A stretch of 64,000 nt of DNA from Microbacterium sp. zg-Y818 (GTDB lineage Bacteria > Actinomycetota > Actinomycetes > Actinomycetales > Microbacteriaceae). The stretch's first letter is position 1. Each line of letters starts with the position of its first letter. Under the pieces are notes generated by a model, which saw only the letters and a program-made list of their open reading frames with translations, did not search any database and was not told the origin of the DNA. The stretch is from assembly GCF_030246905.1 (NCBI RefSeq), contig NZ_CP126741.1, positions 3,100,001-3,164,000 on the forward strand, read 5' to 3'. This document shows, piece by piece, positions 1-9,623 of this stretch. The position numbers and the translations under genes are program-made.

Positions 1-14
1 ATCTCGTCGTTCAT
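1..14 (-). CDS. start of a gene downstream of dnaJ, possibly hspR (partial)
   Basis: An ATG on the minus strand at 14-12 opens a frame (Met-Asn-Asp-Glu) that leaves the window after four codons. An AGGAGG-like stretch lies about 10 bases upstream. In actinobacteria the dnaK-grpE-dnaJ operon normally ends with hspR, the MerR-like repressor that binds HAIR sites, and HAIR sites are present upstream of dnaK here. The identity is inferred from position only; four codons cannot prove it. Confidence 0.3.
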
Positions 15-39
15 GCCCTCACCCCCTCCTGCCGCCAGC

Positions 40-105
40 GTAGGAGATGGCGCGAGGGGAGGAGTGGATGCCACGCATCCGTCCTGCGCCGCCCACATCT
101 CCTAC
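40..105. repeat. 10-bp inverted repeat in the dnaJ-downstream gap
   Basis: GTAGGAGATG at 40-49 is matched exactly by CATCTCCTAC at 96-105. The 46-base interval contains a smaller hairpin, GGATG/CATCC at 66-80. On the minus-strand transcript this would fold between the dnaJ stop (131) and the presumed start at 14, so it could tune expression of the last operon gene or be chance. Confidence 0.45.
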
Positions 106-130
106 ACTCACGACAGCACACACGGCAGAC

Positions 131-1129
131 CTAGCCGCGCGCCTTCTGCATGAGGTCCGCCCGGGGGTTGTCCTTCGGCTCGAGCTCGTGGAATCGCTCG
201 AGCGCTTCCCGCGCTTCTCCCTCGAGGTGCGACGGCACCGCGATCTGCACCTCGGCCAGCAGGTCGCCGGTTCCCTTGGTCGTCGCGACGCCACGTCCCT
301 TGACGCGCAGCACGCGTCCGGAGGGGGTGCCGGGCGCCACGCGGAGCTTCACCGGGTCTCCCCCGAGCGTCGGCACCTCGATGGTCGCCCCGAGTACGGC
401 CTCGGTGAAGGTCACCGGCACCGTCACCCGCAGGTTGAGCCCGTCGCGCGTGAACACCGGGTGAGGCCGCACGGTCACCGACACGACGATGTCGCCGTTC
501 TCGCCGCCGTCGGGCGACGGGCGCCCGCGTCCGCGCAGCCGGATCTTCTGCCCGTCCTTGACCCCCGCGGGGATCTTCACCTTGAACGGCTTGCCGTCTT
601 CGCCCTGCAGCGTGATGGTCTCGCCCTTGGTGGCGGTGAGGAAGTCGATCGTCGTGCGTGCGGTGACGTCGCCGCCCTTGGTCGGCCCGCCGAAACCGCG
701 GAATCCGCCCGAGGTCTGACCGAACCGCCCGGACCCGAAGCGACCGCCCGGCTGCTGGTTGAACATCGAGAAGATGTCGTCGAAGTCGTCGGCGGACTGG
801 AAGCGCGCACCGCCGCCGCGGCCCTGACCGAACATGCTGAAGACGTCCTCGAACCCGCCGGCACCCTGGCCGCCCGCTGTGAAACGGGCGCCAGAGCCCA
901 TAGCGCGGATCTGGTCGTATTCGGCCCGCTGCTCTGAGTCGCTCAGCACGGCGTACGCCTCGCTGATCTCCTTGAACTTCGCCTCGGCCGCAGCATCGCC
1001 CTGGTTGGAATCCGGGTGGTACTTGCGCGCCAGCTTGCGGTACGTCTTCTTCAGTTCGGCGTCGGTGACGTCCTTACTCACCCCGAGGACGGAGTAGAAG
1101 TCCTTGTCGAACCAGTCTTGACTCGCCAT
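131..1129 (-). CDS. dnaJ: co-chaperone DnaJ, type without zinc finger
   Basis: Hsp40 partner of DnaK that delivers unfolded clients and stimulates ATP hydrolysis. The 332-residue product has an N-terminal J domain (about residues 8-75) with the HPD motif in YHPDSN, then a long Gly/Phe-rich linker (about 78-150), then the two C-terminal substrate-binding domains. The CXXCXGXG zinc repeats of classical DnaJ are absent, so this is the shorter CbpA-like architecture often found in the actinobacterial dnaK operon. It lies 12 bp after grpE on the same strand, as the third gene of the operon. Confidence 0.96.
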   Translation of the reverse strand: MASQDWFDKDFYSVLGVSKDVTDAELKKTYRKLARKYHPDSNQGDAAAEAKFKEISEAYAVLSDSEQRAEYDQIRAMGSGARFTAGGQGAGGFEDVFSMFGQGRGGGARFQSADDFDDIFSMFNQQPGGRFGSGRFGQTSGGFRGFGGPTKGGDVTARTTIDFLTATKGETITLQGEDGKPFKVKIPAGVKDGQKIRLRGRGRPSPDGGENGDIVVSVTVRPHPVFTRDGLNLRVTVPVTFTEAVLGATIEVPTLGGDPVKLRVAPGTPSGRVLRVKGRGVATTKGTGDLLAEVQIAVPSHLEGEAREALERFHELEPKDNPRADLMQKARG

Positions 1130-1141
1130 CGAGGTGCCGCC

Positions 1142-1774
1142 TTACTCGGCCGAAACGGCGACGACGACCTTCGCCGGGCGCAGCTCGGTGGTTCCCAGCC
1201 GGTACCCCACCTCGACGACCTCGAGGATCGTCGGGGTTTCGGTGCCGGGGGTCGGGGCCTGGAAGATCGCCTCGTGCTGCTGCGGGTCGAACGCCTCGCC
1301 GGCGGCGCCGTAGCGCTCCACTCCCAGCTTCGCCACGATGCCGCGCAGCTTGTCGGCGATGGCGGACAGCGGCGCGCCCTCGACCAGATCACCGTGCTTC
1401 TCAGCCCGGTCGAGGTCGTCGAGCACGGGCAGCAGGCTGCGTGCAACCGAACCGCGCGCGCGCTCGATCTCGAGTTCGCGCTGCGACTCGGTGCGGCGGC
1501 GGTAGTTGGCGTACTCCGCCTGCACCCGCTTGAGGTCCACGAGCAGGTCAGGCTCGTCACCCTTCGCCGAAGCCGCATCCGCATCGGCCCCGGCAGCCTC
1601 GTCCGACTGCACCGCGGCGAGGATGTCATCGATGGTCAGTTCCGCTTCGCCCTCGCCGTCGGCCGCGGATGCCGCAGCCTCTGCCCCGTGCGAGTCGGGG
1701 TCGGAGGCTCGCGCCTCCGACCCCTCGTCACCGGGGACCTCGTCGATGGGCTCTTCGAAGTCCTTGTCCGTCAT
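1142..1774 (-). CDS. grpE: nucleotide exchange factor GrpE
   Basis: Releases ADP from DnaK and resets the chaperone cycle. The 210-residue protein starts with an acidic, low-complexity arm (about residues 1-75), followed by the long coiled-coil helix (QAEYANYRRRTES) and the C-terminal beta domain ending in PAKVVVAVS, all typical of GrpE. It sits 11 bp after dnaK and 12 bp before dnaJ, so the three are co-transcribed. Confidence 0.97.
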   Translation of the reverse strand: MTDKDFEEPIDEVPGDEGSEARASDPDSHGAEAAASAADGEGEAELTIDDILAAVQSDEAAGADADAASAKGDEPDLLVDLKRVQAEYANYRRRTESQRELEIERARGSVARSLLPVLDDLDRAEKHGDLVEGAPLSAIADKLRGIVAKLGVERYGAAGEAFDPQQHEAIFQAPTPGTETPTILEVVEVGYRLGTTELRPAKVVVAVSAE

Positions 1775-1785
1775 GTCTTGATTCT

Positions 1786-3748
<1,963 letters not shown>

Positions 3749-3753
3749 TTGAA

Positions 3754-3774
3754 CTTGAGCCGTGAGGTGTCAAG
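3754..3774. promoter_or_regulatory. HAIR operator 2 (HspR site)
   Basis: CTTGAGC-N7-TGTCAAG with the same 7-7-7 geometry; the right half matches consensus at five of seven bases. It lies immediately upstream of the -35 box, 53 bp (centre to centre) from operator 1, so two HspR dimers could bracket the promoter. Confidence 0.8.
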
Positions 3775-4067
3775 TTTGGCTGCTAGCGCGCGGACGACGG
3801 ATGCCACGTAGGCGCACGAATCTGGGGCGGGCGGGGCGTTTTGGACCATTTCTTGTGGATGTCTTGTGGTTCGGCGTCGCCGCCGGTCGCGCTCAGGCGA
3901 CGCTGCTGGGATCTTGCGGGAGCGCGGCATCGAACCGGGGCCCTTCTTGCGGTCCGCGGCGAAAACTGGGCAGTGCCCCGACCGGATCACTCGCTTCGGA
4001 ACCTGGGCCCCGAATCCATCCCATCCGCAGGAAAAGAGCGGCCACAAGCCGCGAGAAGGAACACATC
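3775..4067. other. 293-bp gap between dnaK control region and tasA-like operon
   Basis: No gene is supported here. It must hold the plus-strand promoter of the signal-peptidase operon. I see a short GGGC/GCCC hairpin near 3968-3978 but no riboswitch core I can name. An open frame reaches back to 3762, but its codon use is unlike the downstream gene. Confidence 0.5.
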
Positions 4068-4643
4068 ATGAACAAGATCACCAAGGCCTCCATCGCCACC
4101 GCAGCCGGTGTCCTCCTGCTCCTGGGCGGCGGCGGCACTTTCGCCTCGTGGAACGCGTCGGCCGATATCGCGGGTGCCGAGATCACGGCGGGAAACCTCG
4201 TCGTCACCGACCCCGGCACCGAAGGCACCTGGGCGGCCAACGGCGACGACATCAACATCGCCGCCTACCGGGTGGTTCCGGGCGATGTGCTCACCTTCAC
4301 CAAGACGATGTCGATCGTCGCCGAGGGTGACAGCCTGAGCGCCACGCTCGCGCTGAGCGAGGCGTCCATCACGCCCGCCAATCCCGCCAACGCGGTCGAC
4401 CAGGCGCTGGTCGGCTACCTCGAGGCCAACGCGGTGCTCACCGCGGAAGGCGCTGGCATCACCCAGAGCGCCGACGGCTTCACCGTCGCCCCGGGTGCTG
4501 CAGGGATCGAACAGGACGTCACCGTCACCGTCACGATCACCTTCCCCTACGGCACCGAGGGCTCCAACAACGACGCCAAGACCGGTGCCGTGAACCTCAA
4601 CGACCTGAGCGTCACCCTCACGCAGCACACCGCCGCCGCGTGA
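4068..4643 (+). CDS. camelysin/TasA-like secreted protein with SipW-type signal
   Basis: 191-residue exported protein. The ATG at 4068 follows GAGAAGGA and gives a short basic N-terminus and a hydrophobic stretch ending GGGGTFASWNASA. That fits the alternate signal peptide of camelysin/TasA proteins, in which an aromatic residue follows the cleavage region. The mature part is Thr/Ala-rich, acidic and predicted beta-rich (AGNLVVTDPG; DVTVTVTITFPYG). TasA homologues form extracellular fibres or associate with the cell surface. First of three such proteins ahead of the cognate signal peptidase gene, which makes the assignment firm at family level. Whether it forms fibres here is inference. Confidence 0.82.
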   Translation: MNKITKASIATAAGVLLLLGGGGTFASWNASADIAGAEITAGNLVVTDPGTEGTWAANGDDINIAAYRVVPGDVLTFTKTMSIVAEGDSLSATLALSEASITPANPANAVDQALVGYLEANAVLTAEGAGITQSADGFTVAPGAAGIEQDVTVTVTITFPYGTEGSNNDAKTGAVNLNDLSVTLTQHTAAA

Positions 4644-4649
4644 TCCATC

Positions 4650-4680
4650 GGGTCCGCCCCCCCATCACGGGGGCGGACCC
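4650..4680 (+). terminator. intercistronic hairpin after the first tasA-like gene
   Basis: GGGTCCGCCCCC (4650-4661) pairs perfectly with GGGGGCGGACCC (4669-4680) across a 7-base loop. No U-run follows. Because the operon appears to continue to the signal peptidase, this may be a partial terminator or 3' stabiliser giving more of the first protein than of those downstream. Confidence 0.65.
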
Positions 4681-4719
4681 GCTGTCCGCGTAATCCACCA
4701 CCGACCCCGAGGAGCCGAG

Positions 4720-5304
4720 ATGACCCGCCGCTCACTTCGCCTGGCCCAGCGGCGCCGCCGCTGTGCGCCGGCGAAGATGCTGCTGGCGACACTCGGAACC
4801 GCAGGCGCGATCGTGCTCGGCGTAACGGCCGGGGGCGGCACCTACGCCGCCTGGACCGCCGCGGCCCCGGCAGCAGCAGCCGCCACCCTGCAGGCAGGGT
4901 CGGCAGAACTCTCCGCCGCAGACCTGAAACTCTCCGCCACCGGCATGTACCCCGGCCGCACCGCCTACAGCTCCAGCGTCGTACGCAACATCGGCACCAC
5001 CCCGCTCGCCCTCGCCCTCGGCAACGTGGCGGCCGCCACCTCGAACGGCCTCACCGCCGCACTGGTGGTCACGGTCGGCACGACCGCCTCGGCAGCGGAC
5101 TGCACGGCAGGGCGGGTCACCCCGAAGGCGACCATATCGGTCGGTTCGGGCGTCGCATCCGACCTGCAGGTCACTCTCGCCCCCGGGGCGAGCACCACCC
5201 TCTGCGTGGGCCTGGGCCTGCCGCTGACCGCCCCGGCCAGCGCGGCCGGCATCGCGGCATCCGCCCTCAGCCTCACGATCCGCGGAACGCAGGTGCACCC
5301 GTGA
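4720..5304 (+). CDS. second SipW-dependent secreted protein, TasA-like
   Basis: 194 residues. The N-terminus is strongly basic (TRRSLRLAQRRRR), followed by a hydrophobic segment ending GGGTYAAWTAAAP, the same T-x-A-x-W pattern as the neighbouring substrates. The mature part (AGSAELSAADLKLSATGMYP; LQVTLAPGASTTLCVG) looks like an all-beta domain with two Cys. It starts 76 bp after the first substrate gene and overlaps the next by 4 bp (GTGA), so it is translationally coupled to it. Exact role unknown; probably a surface or matrix protein. Confidence 0.75.
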   Translation: MTRRSLRLAQRRRRCAPAKMLLATLGTAGAIVLGVTAGGGTYAAWTAAAPAAAAATLQAGSAELSAADLKLSATGMYPGRTAYSSSVVRNIGTTPLALALGNVAAATSNGLTAALVVTVGTTASAADCTAGRVTPKATISVGSGVASDLQVTLAPGASTTLCVGLGLPLTAPASAAGIAASALSLTIRGTQVHP

Positions 5305-6215
5305 CCCGCCGCCGCCTTCTCGGCCCGATCACCGCCCTCGTGACCCTCGCGGTGCTCGGCGGCTCCGGTGCAGCCGTGGCCGGCTGGAGCGCCGACGCCG
5401 CGCTGACGGCCACCGCCGCCTCGGCCGCACCCGCCACGACGATCGCCCAGACCGGCAGCCTCGCCACGAGCTACCAGTACACCGGCTCTTCGTCGGGCGC
5501 CGTTTCCGGCCAGCTCACCATCGCCAACACGGGCGGCACCCCGCTGTCCTACACCCTCGCCAGCGACGTCACCGGCAGCAGCGCGCTCGCCCAGAAGACC
5601 GCCCTGAACCTGTGGACGGGAACCTGCTCGACCACCGTTCCCGCCAGCGCCATCAAGACCACGCTGGCAGACCCGGCGCCGGCGCTGCCCGCCACCGCGC
5701 GCACGCTCGCGCCGGGCGCTCAGGTCGTCGTGTGCGTCGCGACCCGCATCGACGGCAGCACCAACGCCGCGCTGCAGGGGCAGAGCATCACGGCCGCGTT
5801 CCGGGTGATCGGCGCGGTCGGGACGAGCTGGACCGCCACCGCCACGACCACGGCGGTCACGCAGAGCGTCTACCAGCTGGCCGCGGCCGGCGCGGTGACC
5901 TGCACCAACGTCAAGGTCGTCTTCGACTTCGTCCGGCTCTCGTGGGCCGCGCCCGCCAACCGCCCCGCTCGCGCCGACGTCACCTACGAGGTCGTCGACA
6001 CCGCATCCGGCACCACGGTCGCGACGGTCAAGAGCTCGGCCGGTACCGCGTCGGTCCTGGTCGAAGGCAAGGACCTCGACGCCAACGGCGTCTACTCGTT
6101 CGCCATCCGCGCCAAAGAGGCCGCATACGGCACGACCGCCCCCCTGACCGCAGCCGTCTCGGTGACGCGCACCTCCGGCCCCCTCGGCATCATCTCTGCA
6201 ACGGAATGCTCATGA
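5301..6215 (+). CDS. third SipW-dependent secreted protein, two-domain
   Basis: 304 residues from a GTG start overlapping the previous stop. The signal (RRRLLGPITALVTLAVLGG) ends at AVAGWSADAAL, again with Trp after the hydrophobic core. The first beta domain (about residues 50-180) resembles the preceding protein (GQLTIANTGGTPLSYTLA). The second (about 190-300) reads like a fibronectin-III or Ig-like fold (VRLSWAAPANRPARADVTYE ... YSFAIRAKEA). A domain of this type could act as an anchor or adhesion module. The stop overlaps the ATG of the signal peptidase (ATGA). Confidence 0.75.
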   Translation: MTRRRLLGPITALVTLAVLGGSGAAVAGWSADAALTATAASAAPATTIAQTGSLATSYQYTGSSSGAVSGQLTIANTGGTPLSYTLASDVTGSSALAQKTALNLWTGTCSTTVPASAIKTTLADPAPALPATARTLAPGAQVVVCVATRIDGSTNAALQGQSITAAFRVIGAVGTSWTATATTTAVTQSVYQLAAAGAVTCTNVKVVFDFVRLSWAAPANRPARADVTYEVVDTASGTTVATVKSSAGTASVLVEGKDLDANGVYSFAIRAKEAAYGTTAPLTAAVSVTRTSGPLGIISATECS

Positions 6216-6829
6216 CCGCAATCACACACTCCATCCCGCTCCCCGGGCTCACCTCGCGTCGCGCCCTCCGCGCCGCAGGTCACCACGAGCACAGCTTGCT
6301 GCATTACCTGGCCGTCGCCCTCAGCGCGTCGCTGCTCACCATCACCGCCGCTCTCGCCGTTGCCGTCATCATGCTGCCGGCCCTCGTCGGTGGCACCGCC
6401 ATGACCGTGCTGACCCAGTCGATGGAGCCCGGGCTGCCGCCCGGCACCCTCATCGTCACCCGCGCGACGCCGACCGACGAGATCGCCGTCGGCGACGTCA
6501 TCACCTACCAGATCCGCTCCGGCGAGGCAGCTGTGGTCACTCACCGGGTGATCTCCAAGACCTACACCGATGGCGAACTCACCTTCGTCACCCAGGGCGA
6601 CAACAACAACACGCCCGATCCCGAGCCGGTGCGAGAGGTGCAGATCCGCGGCACCCTCTGGTACAGCGTGCCGCTGCTGGGATGGGTCAACAACCTCATC
6701 AACGGGGCCAACCGCGACATCGTGATCTCCGTCGCCGCGGGCGGGCTGTTCCTCTACGCCCTCCGCACCAGCATCCTCGCGGGCCTCGAGCGACGCAGGG
6801 AGCGCGCCGAGGCGGCATCCGAACACTGA
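6212..6829 (+). CDS. sipW: SipW-type (ER-type) signal peptidase I
   Basis: Membrane protease that removes signal peptides of the three upstream proteins. 205 residues from the ATG at 6212, which overlaps the previous stop. There is an N-terminal membrane segment (about 31-60), then the catalytic serine in QSMEPGLPPG (Ser70), and a histidine in VVTHRVI (His111) where bacterial enzymes carry lysine. This Ser-His arrangement defines the SipW/archaeal/ER type. A second membrane helix lies near the C-terminus (IVISVAAGGLFLYAL). Operon order is three substrates then protease; in Bacillus sipW and tasA are likewise adjacent. Confidence 0.92.
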   Translation: MTAITHSIPLPGLTSRRALRAAGHHEHSLLHYLAVALSASLLTITAALAVAVIMLPALVGGTAMTVLTQSMEPGLPPGTLIVTRATPTDEIAVGDVITYQIRSGEAAVVTHRVISKTYTDGELTFVTQGDNNNTPDPEPVREVQIRGTLWYSVPLLGWVNNLINGANRDIVISVAAGGLFLYALRTSILAGLERRRERAEAASEH

Positions 6830-6882
6830 CCGCGACGGAGTTCCGCCGCGCGCCCTCGCGTCAGGCGGGTACGCAGTCGCGA

Positions 6883-6894
6883 TAATCTGCGCGC
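6883..6894 (+). promoter_or_regulatory. -10 box of a leaderless promoter (MFS gene)
   Basis: TAATCT (6883-6888) is followed by six bases and the ATG at 6895. Transcription would begin at or next to the start codon, and no Shine-Dalgarno is present. Confidence 0.7.
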
Positions 6895-8304
6895 ATGAGT
6901 TCATCCCCCGGCGCGACTCCCGACGTGCCCGTCACCGCCGACACCGACGCACTGCCCGTGATGGGCCTGGGCCTGCGACGCGACACCCCCGCCCCCCGCA
7001 AGACCCTGCTGGCGTGGGCGCTGTGGGACTGGGCGGCGCAGCCGTTCAACACGGTGATCCTCACCTTCATCTTCACAGCGCTGTACCTCACGACCGACGC
7101 GTTCCTGCCCGCCGACATCGCCGCGCTCCCCGACGACGACCGGGTGAAAGAGGTCGCCGAGGCGGGCCTGGCCGCGGGGCTCGGCTGGGGCACCACGATC
7201 GCGGGGCTGCTGATCCTGGCGCTCGCCCCGGTGCTGGGCCAGCAGGCCGATGCGGCCGGACGCCAGAAGCTGTGGCTCGGAATCGGCACCGGCGGTCTCG
7301 TCATGAGCATGGCGCTGCTGTGGTTCGTGGAGCCGGCCCCCGCGCTGTTCTGGCTGGGCGTGGCGCTCATCTCCGCCGGCACCGTGTTCAGCGAGATCGC
7401 CGGCGTCAACTACAACGCCATGCTCATCGGCATCGCGACGCCGCGAACCATCGGGCGCATCTCGGGTCTCGGCTGGGGCTTCGGCTACCTCGGCGGCATC
7501 GTGGCCCTGATCCTCGTCGTCGTCTTCTACATGTCGGACTGGTTCGGCCTGAGCGAGGACGGTGGACTGCCCTTCCGCATCATCGCGGTGGGCTGCGCCC
7601 TGTGGACCCTCGCCTTCTCGATCCCGATCTTCCTGAGCGTGCCCGAGCCGTCGGCCGGACGACCCGAGCGACGCGTCGGCCTGCTGCGCGGTTACGGCCT
7701 GCTCGTGCGCGACGTCATGGGCCTGTACCGCTCGCCGCAGTCGCGGCCGACCTTCTGGTTCCTGCTGTCCAGCGCGGTCTTCCGCGACGGTCTCAGCGGG
7801 GTCTTCACGTTCGGCGCCATCATCGCAGGCAGCGTCTTCGGTTTCGAGTTCCTCGACCTCGTGATCTTCGGCATCGCGGCAAACGTCGTCGCCGGCGTCT
7901 CGACCCTCATCGTCGGGCGCTTCGACGACCTCTTCGGACCCAAGACGGTCATCCTCTGGTCGTTGGGCGCGATGGTGCTCATGGCGGCGGCGGTCTTCGC
8001 GCTGGTGGATGCCGGAACGATCGTCTTCTGGATCGGAGGGCTGGCACTGTGCGCCTGCGTCGGCCCGGCGCAGTCGGCATCCCGGTCGTTCCTCGCTCGC
8101 CTGACCCCCGCCGGACGCGAGGGTGAGATCTTCGGCCTGTACGCCACCACGGGCCGCGCTGCGGGTTGGATGACGTCGCTGCTGTGGGCGACCCTGATCA
8201 CCCTCACCGGCATGACGGCCTTCGGCATCCTCGGGATCGCCGTCGTGCTGCTGCTCGGCTTCGTGCTGCTGCTGCCGGTGAAGGCGCCGCCTCGCGCAGG
8301 GTGA
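6895..8304 (+). CDS. MFS transporter, UMF1/Atg22-like
   Basis: Inner-membrane transporter of 469 residues with about twelve hydrophobic segments. The N-terminal motif WALWDWAAQPFNTVILTFIF matches the WALYDWANSAF-type signature of the UMF1 (unknown major facilitator) family related to yeast Atg22 vacuolar effluxers. Substrate is unknown; efflux of amino acids or small peptides is one possibility from the yeast relatives. It is a single gene with its own leaderless promoter, convergent with dcd. Confidence 0.85.
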   Translation: MSSSPGATPDVPVTADTDALPVMGLGLRRDTPAPRKTLLAWALWDWAAQPFNTVILTFIFTALYLTTDAFLPADIAALPDDDRVKEVAEAGLAAGLGWGTTIAGLLILALAPVLGQQADAAGRQKLWLGIGTGGLVMSMALLWFVEPAPALFWLGVALISAGTVFSEIAGVNYNAMLIGIATPRTIGRISGLGWGFGYLGGIVALILVVVFYMSDWFGLSEDGGLPFRIIAVGCALWTLAFSIPIFLSVPEPSAGRPERRVGLLRGYGLLVRDVMGLYRSPQSRPTFWFLLSSAVFRDGLSGVFTFGAIIAGSVFGFEFLDLVIFGIAANVVAGVSTLIVGRFDDLFGPKTVILWSLGAMVLMAAAVFALVDAGTIVFWIGGLALCACVGPAQSASRSFLARLTPAGREGEIFGLYATTGRAAGWMTSLLWATLITLTGMTAFGILGIAVVLLLGFVLLLPVKAPPRAG

Positions 8305-8438
8305 GGCAGCTCAGCGCTGACGGGGACGACTGCATCAGCAGCGCGACGGCCGGCCGGGCGCTGATCGTTCGCACCTGCGCGGTTGCGGGGCCGGCGCCTG
8401 ATGTGGCAAGGAGCGCGTGGCGGGCGCGCCCGGGGCCG

Positions 8439-9044
8439 TCAGGCCCCGATCGACCCGAGGTCGCGTGCGCCGACGTCGGTGCGGTGGAAGTTGAGGGACG
8501 ATCGCGACGCCGTCGGGCCCCGCTGGCCCTGGTACCGGTTGCCGTAGGGTCCCGAACCGTAGGGGTTCTCCGCCGCCGAAGACAGCCGGAAGAAGCAGAG
8601 CTGGCCGATCTTCATGCCCGGCCACAGCTTGATCGGGAGGGTCGCGACGTTGGACAGCTCCAGGGTCACGTGACCGGTGAACCCTGGGTCGATGAACCCC
8701 GCGGTGGAGTGGGTCAGAAGGCCGAGGCGGCCCAGGGAGGACTTCCCCTCGAGGCGGGCGGCGACGTCATCGGGCAGGGTCACCTGCTCGAAGGTGGCGC
8801 CGAGGGCGAATTCGCCCGGATGCAGGATGAAAGGCTCGTTCGGATCAACCTCGATGAGGCGCGTCAGCTCGGGCTGATCCTCGGCCGGGTCGATGAACGG
8901 GTACTTGTGGTTGTCGAACAGGCGGAAGTAGCGGTCCAGCCGCACGTCGACGCTGGAAGGCTGCACCATCTCCGGCATCCAGGGGTCGAGGCCGATACGG
9001 CCTTCGTCGATCTCGAGTCGGATATCGCGGTCGCTCAGCAGCAC
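8439..9044 (-). CDS. dcd: dCTP deaminase (probably also dUTP-cleaving)
   Basis: Deaminates dCTP toward dUMP/dUTP for thymidylate synthesis. The 201-residue product has the family core: [10 protein letters not shown], the nucleotide-binding segment [34 protein letters not shown] and the C-terminal RYQGQRGPT loop. Actinobacterial members often do both deamination and pyrophosphate cleavage. The start is GTG at 9044, six bases after a TAGGCT -10 box, so the mRNA is probably leaderless. A GGGGCC/GGCCCC hairpin overlaps the stop codon (8432-8447) and may aid termination. Confidence 0.95.
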   Translation of the reverse strand: MLLSDRDIRLEIDEGRIGLDPWMPEMVQPSSVDVRLDRYFRLFDNHKYPFIDPAEDQPELTRLIEVDPNEPFILHPGEFALGATFEQVTLPDDVAARLEGKSSLGRLGLLTHSTAGFIDPGFTGHVTLELSNVATLPIKLWPGMKIGQLCFFRLSSAAENPYGSGPYGNRYQGQRGPTASRSSLNFHRTDVGARDLGSIGA

Positions 9045-9050
9045 GCGCCC

Positions 9051-9056
9051 AGCCTA
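9051..9056 (-). promoter_or_regulatory. -10 box of leaderless dcd promoter
   Basis: On the minus strand TAGGCT ends six bases before the GTG start of dcd at 9044. Confidence 0.65.
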
Positions 9057-9115
9057 TCGGCGCGAGCACGCAGTTGCCTTTGCTAAGCTGACCCCGCGTC
9101 GCCTCGGCGATGCAC

Positions 9116-9189
9116 GGGGCTGTAGTTCAATGGCAGAACTTCTGCTTCCCAAGCAGATAGCGCGGGTTCGATTCCCGTCAGCCCCTCCA
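9116..9189 (+). tRNA. tRNA-Gly (CCC)
   Basis: A full cloverleaf can be drawn: acceptor GGGGCTG/CAGCCCC, D arm GTTC/GAAC, anticodon stem TCTGC/GCAGA with loop TTCCCAA (anticodon CCC), and T arm ending in CCCGT. The terminal CCA is encoded at 9187-9189. The 3' end is followed directly by the TGTCACTTCCAGA repeat. Confidence 0.96.
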
Positions 9190-9196
9190 ATGTCAC

Positions 9197-9236
9197 TTCC
9201 AGAGCTATCCCGGACTTTCCAGACCTAGTTCGGACC
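9197..9236. repeat. two tandem copies of a 20-bp TTCCAGA...CGGAC repeat
   Basis: TTCCAGAGCTATCCCGGACT (9197-9216) is followed immediately by TTCCAGACCTAGTTCGGACC (9217-9236), 15 of 20 bases identical. The element begins 7 bp after the CCA of tRNA-Gly(CCC). A third copy lies at 11091-11110. It could be arm-type integrase sites left by an integrated element. Confidence 0.6.
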
Positions 9237-9321
9237 GATGGTTTCCGTAGGTTCAATGCTTTTGCGGCGATGCTCTCGACTGCGCTCTGCCTACCAGCCC
9301 TTGGCATAGTTGCCCAGCCAC

Positions 9322-9392
9322 GCCGCCATAGGTCAGTGGCAGACCGCCCGTTTCGTAATCGGGATGCCGAGGTTCGATTCCTCGTGGCGGCA
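9322..9392 (+). tRNA. tRNA-Thr (CGT)
   Basis: Acceptor GCCGCCA/TGGCGGC with discriminator A, D arm GGTC/GACC, anticodon loop TTCGTAA (CGT, reads ACG), T arm CGAGG/CCTCG. The anticodon stem CCCGT/TCGGG has a T-T mismatch at its loop-closing pair. CCA is not encoded. Confidence 0.93.
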
Positions 9393-9421
9393 CGACGGTC
9401 ACGCCGACCGTAACGGCGTAC

Positions 9422-9494
9422 GCAGATGTAGCGCAGCTGGTAGCGCGTCACCTTGCCAAGGTGAAGGCCGCGGGTTCGAACCCCGTCATCTGCT
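9422..9494 (+). tRNA. tRNA-Gly (GCC)
   Basis: Acceptor GCAGATG/CATCTGC, D arm GCGC/GCGC, anticodon stem TCACC/GGTGA with loop TTGCCAA (GCC, reads GGC), T arm GCGGG/CCCGT. CCA is not encoded. Starts 29 bp after tRNA-Thr. Confidence 0.96.
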
Positions 9495-9526
9495 CGAAGG
9501 TCGAAGCTCAGCTTCGTCCGACGTTC

Positions 9527-9602
9527 GGGCCTCTAGCTCAATGGCAGAGCAGCGAGACTTTTAATCCGCGGGTTCAGGGTTCGAGCCCCTGGGGGCCCAC
9601 CA
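9527..9602 (+). tRNA. tRNA-Lys (TTT) with a bulged base in the anticodon stem
   Basis: Acceptor GGGCCTC/GGGGCCC (one T-G pair), D arm GCTC/GAGC, loop CTTTTAA (anticodon TTT), T arm CAGGG/CCCTG, discriminator A and encoded CCA (9600-9602). The anticodon stem closes only if A9555 is bulged: GCG-(A)-GA pairs with TCCGC. Without the bulge three of five pairs fail. It may be a functional odd tRNA, a decaying copy or a sequencing error. Confidence 0.8.
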
Positions 9603-9623
9603 CATCGTGACCTTCGCTCGGTG

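Noticed and set aside
3775..4067. Riboswitch upstream of the tasA-like operon
   Set aside because: No conserved core of c-di-GMP or other known riboswitches could be matched by eye.
3762..4067. N-terminal extension of the first tasA-like gene
   Set aside because: The frame is open, but ATG 4068 has a ribosome site and gives a proper signal peptide; the extension would bury the signal.
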